The notes beneath the pieces are model-generated. The model ran no database searches, was not told the origin of the DNA, and saw only the letters and a program-made list of their open reading frames with translations. From JAIVJN01 sp036732565 (GTDB lineage: Bacteria; Acidobacteriota; Vicinamibacteria; Vicinamibacterales; UBA2999), in contig DAINCF010000284.1 in assembly GCA_036732565.1 (NCBI GenBank), forward strand, positions 1-9,055: DNA of 9,055 bases. The letters run 5' to 3'. A program made the position numbers and the translations under genes. Of this stretch, positions 1 through 6,295 are shown piece after piece. Position 1 is the first letter of the stretch; each line of letters begins with the position of its first letter.

Positions 1-1125
1 GACCGGTCGCAGATGGCCGGTGTCGGTCAGCGCGGCGAGGGCCGCCTGAAGCGCCTGCGTATCGGCGAAGCGATCGTCGGCAATCGGCTGCGTGGCTTTC
101 GAGATCACGGCCTCGAGCGCCTCGGGCACTTCGGGTCTCACCGTGCGCACGGCCGGTGGCGCCGCCGTGAGGCGGGCCCGCAGCTCGTCCATCGGTTGCG
201 CGAATGCCTTTCGACGCTGAGGCCCGAGCAGCATGTCGTAGACGATCAGGCCGAATGCGTAGATGTCGGCGCGCGCGTCGACAGGCCTTGACGAGGCCTG
301 CTCGGGCGCCATATAGGGGATCGTCCCGACCATCCCTCGTTCCTCGAGCGTCTCGCTCTGCGAGGAGCGGGCGATGCCGAAGTCCATGATGAGCGCCTGT
401 CCGTCGCGCGTCACCATCACGTTGTCGGGCTTGAGGTCTCGGTGCACCACGCCCACGTCGTGCGCCGCTCCCATGCCCTCGGCGATCTGTCGGGCCAGGG
501 CGAGCGCTTGCGGCACCGGCAGTGGCCCGACGCGCCTCGAGAGCGCGGCCAGCGTCTCGCCGGCGACGTACGACATGGTGATGTACTTCAGACCCTCGAC
601 TTCACCGATGTCGTGGATGCGCACCACGTTCTTGTGCGAGACCTGCCGAGCGAGCAACAGCTCGCTCTTGAAGCGGCTGACCTGATCCCGCCTCGTGTGC
701 ACGTCGTCAGCTGGGCCTGGGAGGATTGTCTTGATCGCCACCGCGACGCCGAGCTCGTCGTCGTAGGCTTGGTACACCGCGCCCATGCCGCCGCGCCCCA
801 GGAGCTTGAGCACGGTGTAGCGAGTGCCCAGCTTGGTACCTGGCGTGAGCGCCGCGCCCGGAGTGTAAGTGGACGTCGGCGGGAGAATCGTCAGCTCGGG
901 ATGATAGGCGGTACGGTCGGCGTCGGCGATCTCGGGCGTGACCGCGAGGTGGGTCAAGGCGGTGTCGGGCGCGACTCCCGAATCACTTGTCAACGACGAG
1001 GTCGTGCTCCCGGGCGAGGGCGTGCTATCGGCTACGAACGGCGCGATCGTTGGTTCGAGATCGCCGCCCGCAACCGTTCTGGCGTCGGGTTCACTGGCCA
1101 TGCTACGCATGCCACTATACGGCAT
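1..1125 (-). CDS. Hanks-type serine/threonine protein kinase, C terminus beyond window edge
   Basis: This gene encodes a eukaryotic-like Ser/Thr kinase that should phosphorylate protein targets using ATP. 375 residues are in the window and the frame is still open at position 1. Residues 1-100 are Thr/Pro/Ala/Ser-rich and probably disordered. The kinase domain spans about 103-367 and appears complete: glycine loop GRGGMGAVY (about 110-118), VAIK lysine K132, probable alpha-C glutamate E155, catalytic loop HRDLKPDN (228-235), DFG (248-250), the activation-loop end GTIPYMAPEQ with E275, and D287 in DIYAFG. All catalytic residues are present, so it is predicted active. Three in-frame ATGs (first bases 1125, 1110, 1101) are possible starts and none has a strong Shine-Dalgarno; the longest is reported. 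It starts 5 bp after the stop of the large exported-protein gene, so translational coupling is likely. No membrane segment is visible; one, or a TPR, PASTA or WD40 sensor, could lie past the edge. The substrate is unknown. Confidence 0.95.
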   Translation of the reverse strand, partial: MPYSGMRSMASEPDARTVAGGDLEPTIAPFVADSTPSPGSTTSSLTSDSGVAPDTALTHLAVTPEIADADRTAYHPELTILPPTSTYTPGAALTPGTKLGTRYTVLKLLGRGGMGAVYQAYDDELGVAVAIKTILPGPADDVHTRRDQVSRFKSELLLARQVSHKNVVRIHDIGEVEGLKYITMSYVAGETLAALSRRVGPLPVPQALALARQIAEGMGAAHDVGVVHRDLKPDNVMVTRDGQALIMDFGIARSSQSETLEERGMVGTIPYMAPEQASSRPVDARADIYAFGLIVYDMLLGPQRRKAFAQPMDELRARLTAAPPAVRTVRPEVPEALEAVISKATQPIADDRFADTQALQAALAALTDTGHLRPV

Positions 1126-1130
1126 CGCGG

Positions 1131-4100
1131 CTAGGGGAAAGGCACGGCGATGGCGATGCCATTGCTCGAGGGGCTCGTGCTGGCGCCCACGGTGGTTCGG
1201 ACCTGCAGCGTCCACGCACCGCTCGTCAAGGCCGGCGTGGTCGTCGTCTGGCACATCGCGCCGCCGGGACCGGCAGTGGTGGACTGGAGAGCGCTCTCGA
1301 GCGCCGGCCCCTCGGAGGGCGTCCAGATGAACGTCGTCCCAAACGTGTCCACACCGTCGGCGAGCACGAAGACCTGCTGCGCAGCCGTCACGCTCGATAT
1401 ATCGGCTCCTCCGCATCCGGCGACACCCCGGAGGGCGGTGAGCACGGGTGCGCCGGGAATGGCCGTGATGGTGATGGGGAATGCCGGCGTCGTCGCGATG
1501 CCGTCGGCCGACCGGACCGTCGCGGGGCCTGGCACGAGCAGCACCGGCGAGCGGGCAATCACCAGTGTGGGGCCGGCCGTAAACGTGTAGGAGGCTGGGA
1601 GATCCGGCCCGCCCTGATTGAAGAGAATCCCCAGTTCGCTCGTCGCCGGCATGTTGGCGCCGCGCAGGACGATCATCTGCTCCGGCGCGATCGTCGCCGG
1701 CGATGTCGATGCGATTGTCGGGGCGACCGGTGTGCAGACAAGCGCAATCGCGTCCACCACTTCGCCCCTGCCGCCGACGACCCCGGTGACCGCCTGACCA
1801 GGATTGCACGCGAGGCTGAACGCCTGATCGGGATACAGCCCCCCTCCGGCCGGGCCGACGTCCGTGATGGGCCCGCCACCTGGCGACTGGCAACGCAGGC
1901 CGAGGTTTTCCACCACGCGGAAACCGAACGGCGCCCCCGATTGACCGAAGACACCGACTACGACCTCGCCAGGCGCGCACGTGAGGTCAGTCTCGGTGTA
2001 CGAGCCCTGGCCCGGTGGCAGCGGGCCGGCATCCCGCGGAGGATGGTTCCCGTCGCCGCACAGCAACTGGTTGCTCAGCAGTCCGTAGTAGGAATTCGTC
2101 GAGGGGCGGACGCCGTTCGCGAACACACCCGGTCCGCAACTGCGCGGACCGTAAGGAGCGCCTCCCGACCCTCCACCGGAGAGCGTCGAAGCGATGGTCT
2201 TGACCGCGCTTGCACCACCCGTGAATCCAGGCGTGGTGACCGTGGCCGAGACCAGGTAGGCGCCGATGGCGCTCGGCACCGTCGCGGCGCCGTCGTAGGT
2301 GACGTTCACCGCGAGGCCCGACGGGTCGGTGTTTACCGTGACCGGCTTCGGCGTCCCATCGAAGATGGAGGCGTAGTCGCTGATGGAGACGAAGGCGAGC
2401 GTGGCCGATCCGACGGTGAACGGCGCCGAAGTGCCGGAGACCGAGACGCCTGGCGAGGTGCCTTGCGCGCGAAGGCGCAAGCCGGTGGCCGCCTGATTCA
2501 CCGACAGCGTCGCGAACGTCGCGATTCCGTTGACGTCGGTCGTCGCGCTCGTCGTGCCCGACAGCACGACGCCCGGCGGCGGCGTGTCGAGCGCGATGGC
2601 GATGTTCACGCCCGGCAGCGGTGCGCCGTTGTTGCTCCACACACGGACTCGCACGGGCGGCGCGATTACCACCCCAGGGGCGACATTGGTCGGCTGCTGC
2701 AGGAAGAAGAGATTGGTCCCGGTCGGCGTCACCACCGGCGGTTCGGTGGCGCCCGGTGGGTCGAGGATGTCCACGCCCTGCCCGGCGACGGCGGCCGTGA
2801 CCGTGGTGGCCGGATTGAACGCGGGATCGACCGAGGCCGTCGACCCGTCGGGGTTCGTGACGATGATGTTGTTCGACGCGTCGTTGTCGTAGATGCGCAG
2901 CGTGATGCGACCGACCTCACCAGGAGCCAGCGACAGCGTGGCGTTGGTGTCCGAGGGATCGTTCTGGTCCGGCAGCCCTTCGCCCGGCGTGACGAAATTC
3001 GGGTTGGGCACGTTGTACAGCAGAACATTGCGGGTCTCGACGCGAAGATCGCAGCCGTTCGGCGCGACAACCGGCGTCTTGTAGGTCTTGTAGATGATCA
3101 GCTGAGTGTTGAGCCCGGTCGGCACGCCCGTGTTCGCCAGGAACAGGTTCACGTTGAACGCCGACGTGGTGTTCCCGGTGTTCGACACGGTCCAGGTGAC
3201 GTCGCTGATGGTGCCGTTCTCGATATCGGGGTTTTCGATGTCCGGATTCTCGATATCCGGATTCTCGATGTCCGGGTTCTCGATATCCGGATTCCCGACG
3301 CCGATGTTCTCGATGTCGGGGTTGGCGACGATCACGTTCTCGATGTCGGGGTTTTCGATGTCGGGGTTCTCGATGTCCGGATTTTCGATATCGGGGTTCT
3401 CGATATCCGGGTTCTCGATGTCGGGGTTGTAGACCTCGGCGTTCTCGATGTCCGGGTTCTCGATGTCGGGATTTTCGATGTCGGGGTTCTCAATATCCGG
3501 ATTCGTGATGTCCGGGTTCAGCAGTACTTTGCCCTCGAGGCCGCCGACGACTTCGGGGCCTCCGACGGCGGTTACTTCCGACACGTCCACCGCAACCGCG
3601 GCCTTGGGGTTCGACGAAGTGATGTAGAGCGAGCGCGACGCCGTCGAACGCGCCGGTACGCGCACGTCGACGAAGAGGCGTGGTGCGGGCGACGAGGGCG
3701 TGAACGGCGGCCGCGGGAATTGGTCGAACGAGGCTCGACCCCCAGGCGGCTGCCCGAGCACCGTCATCCGGAACGTCTTGGTGACCGTGGTCTGGTTCTG
3801 GGCGAAGACGACGAACGCACGCTGAATGGTCGTGGAGAGCGGCTTGGTGTTGCCGGGCGCGCCCACGAGCAAGCCGCCGGCGATCCGTGCGGTGTAGACG
3901 TTCTGGTTGCGCGAGCCCGCGTTGCCCGCCAGACAGACCGGCACCGTTTTGGTCGGATCGAAGAGGGACGTGCCTGGAGGCTGACCGTCGATGGTCGGTG
4001 GCGCGTAGTTGCTCCAGTTGCCATCCTGCGGGGGACGCACGTCGCGGTTGTCGGTCCAGGCGGCGTGGAAGATCGGGAATTCCAAGGTCGCCGTCGTGTT

Positions 4101-5783
4101 GTACGCCCAGCGTCCGTTGGCGAGCGGCACGAACGCCGGCGCGGGCGCGACGTCGATGTAGTCGCCAATGAACGGCACCGTACCGAGCTTGAACATCGGC
4201 AGGTTTGGTGGGTTCACCTGAAGCTTCTCGATTGCAGAGGTGCCGCTACGGAAGCCCGTGAGATAGTCCGAGACCGGCACCGACGGCGCGAAGGAGGGCG
4301 AGGCTCCAGGCGTGCCGAGCGCGGCGCGGATATCGATGGTGTGACGCTTGCCGTTGGTCGAGTCGGCGTCGTTGATGAAGCGGCTGAAGAGCTGCGCTGC
4401 CGTCTCACGCAGGTCGTAGTAGACCAGCATCAGCTTGCCACCCGCGAAGGTGAGCGACGGCATGAACTGGTGGCCCGCCTGCGCCTGGTCGACCACGGTC
4501 GGTGGTGAGAATGTCTGGCCGTTGGTCGTCGTCGTCACGAGGATGCGCGCATCCCCATCGACCGGGTCGGGCCGCAGTGTCGCGAATCCACGCTCGGCCC
4601 ACGCCACATAGACGCGACCCGCGCCATCGACCGTCATGGTCGGGTAGGCATTCGTGCGGAAGCTGAGCGGGCTTGTGCCCTGATCGAGCTCGGAGACACT
4701 GGCGGCTGGCGAGGGTCTCGAGCGCCTGCGGCGGTGCTCGAAGATCCGGTCCAACGCTTCGGTGACTGACCCAATGCGACGGAACCAGCGCGCTCTTACT
4801 GGCGGGTCGGCCGACGCTGCGTTGATCCGGAACCGCGACACCATGATCGCGTCGGCATCGGGCGCGTTGGGGCTGGCGAAGCGCCGCCAGGCCACGAACA
4901 CATCGCCCGACTGCGGCGCGATCGCGATCGTGGCGCCCTGGTTGATGTGATCGACCAGTCTGCTGACCAAGATGGGTCGGCTCCACGTGGCGCCGCAGTC
5001 CATCGAGCGCTGGATGAAGATTGCGGACCGCAACGTCGGTCCGTCGCCGGTGATCGCGGTGTAAGCCACGTAGACCGCGCCGGCCGGCACACGCTCGAGC
5101 CTACCGTTCGGCGTCCCGCCGACCACGCACTGCCCGGGGTTGTTGCCGCGGGGGATGTCCACCGCCATCCACGGTTTGTCGAGGAACACGTCTCCTTTGG
5201 AGTTCATGACCATGCTGGTGCCGAGATAGGCTACCGGGTCACCGTTCTCTTTGTTGTTCCGATCGATGAACCGCGCGACGAAGATGCCGCTCTTGCCGTT
5301 CTCGCCGCGGTCGAAGACCAGGCCGTTGTAGTAGATCAGCCCGCTGGTGCCCGCGCGCACGACCGGGTCGGCCGCGGCCTGGTAACCCTTGAGCGGCGAC
5401 GCCTGCCCGGCGGGAGACGTGTCCTGCGGGAAACCCGGGATCAGCGTGCTCGACCACCGTTGGCCGCCGTCGAACGACTTGTAGACGCCCAGCCACGCGT
5501 CCCCGGTTTCCACGCCCTCGGCCAGCCCAGGCAGGTCCACTGTGCGGTAATCGTTGCTCCCGCCGACCAGGTGAAGCGGGTTTCGGGTGGACGCCGCTAT
5601 CGATGGCTCGTTCTGCCGCTGGAGGAAGGGGTCGCCTCCGGGCCACTCGCTTCCCGCGACCATGTTCACGTTTTTTCCGGGCACCTGCGCGAGCAGGGGA
5701 ATGCCCGCGGCGAGGACGAGCGCAGCAACGGTGCCAGCGGCTGAACGGCTATTGATCCAGCCTGGGGACGGTGGTCGATGCAT
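1131..5783 (-). CDS. Large secreted multidomain protein: Asp-box beta-propeller, NPDIE pentapeptide array, Ig/CARDB/MBG/IPT-like domains
   Basis: The product is 1550 residues. The ATG at 5783 is preferred because AGGAG lies 5 bases upstream and a signal peptide follows (Arg/Ser-containing start, hydrophobic GTVAALVLAAGIPLLA, likely cleavage near residue 32). A longer frame from TTG at 5819 lacks this support. Residues about 55-470 form a BNR/sialidase-like propeller: QNEPSIAAS near 58, Asp boxes SFDGGQRW (103-110) and SMDCGATW (260-267), a degenerate TTNGQTF near 420, and LDKPWMAVD (201-209). No sialidase active-site set is evident, so enzyme activity is not claimed. A beta-rich region (about 655-740) precedes twenty pentapeptides (756-855). 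Then come CARDB-like (860-970), invasin/Big-1-like (1025-1125), MBG-like (1130-1197), two Cys-bracketed repeats (1269-1298, 1326-1350), IPT/TIG-like (1354-1440) and a terminal beta domain. No sortase, lipobox or beta-barrel anchor is seen. Probably a surface or extracellular binding protein; ligand unknown. Confidence 0.9.
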   Translation of the reverse strand: MHRPPSPGWINSRSAAGTVAALVLAAGIPLLAQVPGKNVNMVAGSEWPGGDPFLQRQNEPSIAASTRNPLHLVGGSNDYRTVDLPGLAEGVETGDAWLGVYKSFDGGQRWSSTLIPGFPQDTSPAGQASPLKGYQAAADPVVRAGTSGLIYYNGLVFDRGENGKSGIFVARFIDRNNKENGDPVAYLGTSMVMNSKGDVFLDKPWMAVDIPRGNNPGQCVVGGTPNGRLERVPAGAVYVAYTAITGDGPTLRSAIFIQRSMDCGATWSRPILVSRLVDHINQGATIAIAPQSGDVFVAWRRFASPNAPDADAIMVSRFRINAASADPPVRARWFRRIGSVTEALDRIFEHRRRRSRPSPAASVSELDQGTSPLSFRTNAYPTMTVDGAGRVYVAWAERGFATLRPDPVDGDARILVTTTTNGQTFSPPTVVDQAQAGHQFMPSLTFAGGKLMLVYYDLRETAAQLFSRFINDADSTNGKRHTIDIRAALGTPGASPSFAPSVPVSDYLTGFRSGTSAIEKLQVNPPNLPMFKLGTVPFIGDYIDVAPAPAFVPLANGRWAYNTTATLEFPIFHAAWTDNRDVRPPQDGNWSNYAPPTIDGQPPGTSLFDPTKTVPVCLAGNAGSRNQNVYTARIAGGLLVGAPGNTKPLSTTIQRAFVVFAQNQTTVTKTFRMTVLGQPPGGRASFDQFPRPPFTPSSPAPRLFVDVRVPARSTASRSLYITSSNPKAAVAVDVSEVTAVGGPEVVGGLEGKVLLNPDITNPDIENPDIENPDIENPDIENAEVYNPDIENPDIENPDIENPDIENPDIENPDIENVIVANPDIENIGVGNPDIENPDIENPDIENPDIENPDIENGTISDVTWTVSNTGNTTSAFNVNLFLANTGVPTGLNTQLIIYKTYKTPVVAPNGCDLRVETRNVLLYNVPNPNFVTPGEGLPDQNDPSDTNATLSLAPGEVGRITLRIYDNDASNNIIVTNPDGSTASVDPAFNPATTVTAAVAGQGVDILDPPGATEPPVVTPTGTNLFFLQQPTNVAPGVVIAPPVRVRVWSNNGAPLPGVNIAIALDTPPPGVVLSGTTSATTDVNGIATFATLSVNQAATGLRLRAQGTSPGVSVSGTSAPFTVGSATLAFVSISDYASIFDGTPKPVTVNTDPSGLAVNVTYDGAATVPSAIGAYLVSATVTTPGFTGGASAVKTIASTLSGGGSGGAPYGPRSCGPGVFANGVRPSTNSYYGLLSNQLLCGDGNHPPRDAGPLPPGQGSYTETDLTCAPGEVVVGVFGQSGAPFGFRVVENLGLRCQSPGGGPITDVGPAGGGLYPDQAFSLACNPGQAVTGVVGGRGEVVDAIALVCTPVAPTIASTSPATIAPEQMIVLRGANMPATSELGILFNQGGPDLPASYTFTAGPTLVIARSPVLLVPGPATVRSADGIATTPAFPITITAIPGAPVLTALRGVAGCGGADISSVTAAQQVFVLADGVDTFGTTFIWTPSEGPALESALQSTTAGPGGAMCQTTTTPALTSGAWTLQVRTTVGASTSPSSNGIAIAVPFP
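3219..3518 (-). repeat. Coding array of twenty 15-bp units (NPDIE pentapeptides)
   Basis: The 300 bases encode twenty consecutive five-residue units, residues 756-855 of the exported protein. Sixteen are exactly NPDIE. Unit 1 is NPDIT, unit 6 NAEVY, unit 13 NVIVA and unit 15 NIGVG; NGTIS follows as a likely capping unit. Register is never lost. Every unit begins with Asn and has Ile or Val at position 4, while position 2 is Pro, Ala, Val or Ile. DNA differences between NPDIE units are third-position changes (AAC/AAT, CCC/CCG, GAC/GAT, GAG/GAA, one ATT), which suggests the peptide rather than the DNA is conserved. The spacing matches pentapeptide-repeat beta-helices (position 2 as i-2, position 4 as the central residue), but Pro at i-2 is unusual. 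An acidic, possibly metal-binding spacer is the alternative. Confidence 0.95.
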
Positions 5784-5977
5784 CGAGGCTCCTAGCGCTT
5801 CTAGCTGAACAAGGGACAAGCGCTACCTTAGCATGCGACAGACGGCCGATCATCCCCTCAGCGTGCCAGTGAAGCGTTTTTCAGTCTGGTGATTACATTC
5901 CTGGTCGGCAATGGGCCGGCCAGCGGCGCCCGACCGGAAGTTCGGCAAGGCAGGCGGCTCTCTCAGTGTGGCCCGCG
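5784..5977. other. Intergenic region upstream of the exported-protein gene
   Basis: No gene with recognisable homology or good coding character was seen on either strand here. The stretch must contain the promoter of the minus-strand exported-protein gene unless that gene is transcribed from further upstream. I could not identify a convincing -35/-10 pair. The part nearest the gene (about 5815-5835) contains the sequence TAAGGT on the minus strand, only a weak -10 candidate. The Shine-Dalgarno is at 5789-5793. No clear terminator hairpin with a T-run is present. Confidence 0.5.
5789..5793 (-). promoter_or_regulatory. Shine-Dalgarno site deciding the start of the large exported protein
   Basis: On the minus strand this reads AGGAG, five bases before the ATG at 5783. 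The ATG begins a protein with a normal signal peptide. The upstream TTG at 5819 has no comparable site and would add 12 residues (starting MSLVQLEALGAS) before the signal sequence. Confidence 0.8.
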
Positions 5978-6113
5978 TCACGCCGCCACGAATCGATACG
6001 CGCCATCCTGGCGCTCGACGAAGCCGATGCCTGGGCGGGCAAATGAGCGCCGAGCAGTCGGACTTTGTCGGTGGCCAGACGATCGAGCAGACGCAGGCGG
6101 GTCGCGATCCCGC
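5978..6113 (-). pseudogene. C-terminal remnant of an MBL-fold metallohydrolase, frameshifted
   Basis: Read on the minus strand, this stretch gives LLDRLATDKVRLLGAHLP in one frame, down to position 6037. After a two-base gap the neighbouring frame gives PGIGFVERQDGAYRFVAA and a TGA stop at 5980-5978. Joined, these match the usual end of stand-alone MBL-fold metallohydrolases, where a helix with LLDRLA is followed by GAHLPFPGxGHV and a terminal YRxV strand. One base appears to be missing between HLP and PGIG (6035-6036). The metal-binding core is absent: the homology begins almost exactly where the 84-bp repeat ends at 6114. It is therefore a 5'-deleted and frameshifted relic with no expected function. 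The family call rests on recognising the C-terminal motif, not on a search. Confidence 0.72.
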
Positions 6114-6197
6114 CGCTCCTGTATTCGCCTAAATCCGCCGCGCACACGAACGACGAGGCCATAGAGCGCGTTGCGAAATTGGGTACGTAGCGCAGGC
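6114..6197 (-). repeat. 84-bp direct repeat, copy 1 (orphaned permease leader)
   Basis: Identical over all 84 bases to 8919-9002, at an offset of 2805 bp. In the other copy this sequence is the 5' leader of the permease gene and ends, reading minus, with its AGGAG Shine-Dalgarno. Here the same leader runs into the MBL-fold remnant instead of a permease start codon. Homology stops sharply at both ends: 6113 is C against T at 8918, and 6198 is C against T at 9003. It looks like a scar of duplication, deletion or insertion rather than a working leader. Confidence 0.95.
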
Positions 6198-6269
6198 CTT
6201 CAGGCCTGCCTGACGGTGTCAGCCGCGCACTAGCCGCGTTTGGCAGGCCTAAAGGCCTGCGCTACGTAC
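6183..6269. repeat. Long imperfect inverted repeat downstream of the permease gene
   Basis: Arms 6183-6210 and 6242-6269 are complementary over 28 bases with one mismatch (C6201 opposite A6251), around a 31-base loop (6211-6241). Each arm holds its own small palindrome built from CAGGCCT and AGGCCTG. The outer 15 bases, GTACGTAGCGCAGGC, also occur at the end of the second 84-bp repeat (8988-9002). Weaker complementarity extends outward: GCGTTGCGA at 6168-6176 against TCGCAACGC at 6283-6291. It lies 27 bp past the permease stop. No T-run follows on either strand, so it is more like a REP/MITE-type palindromic element than a Rho-independent terminator, though the hairpin could protect mRNA ends. 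Confidence 0.85.
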
Positions 6270-6295
6270 GCGACCAGCAATGTCGCAACGCACTC

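Noticed and set aside
442..1134. A 230-codon plus-strand frame opposite the kinase
   Set aside because: The minus strand carries every kinase motif in order, and this frame has no homology signal.
3219..3518. The short-period array considered as a CRISPR array
   Set aside because: The period is 15 bp with no spacers, it is in frame inside a gene, and differences fall at third codon positions.
987..4508. A 1173-codon open frame on the plus strand opposite the exported-protein gene
   Set aside because: It is Arg/Gly/Asp-rich with no recognisable domain and lies wholly antisense to genes with clear homology. Its own pentad repeat follows automatically from the 15-bp periodicity. GC-rich codon bias explains the open frame.
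5784..5819. TTG start at 5819 for the exported protein
   Set aside because: The ATG at 5783 has a well-placed AGGAG and begins a normal signal peptide.
6120..6162. Small minus-strand open frame beginning MASSFVCAADLGEY inside the 84-bp repeat
   Set aside because: The ATG has no Shine-Dalgarno, and in the two copies the frame continues into unrelated sequence. It overlaps the permease leader and is probably chance.
6183..6269. Inverted repeat considered as a Rho-independent terminator of the permease gene
   Set aside because: The arms are long with a 31-base loop and no T-run follows on the minus strand. A dispersed palindromic element fits better.
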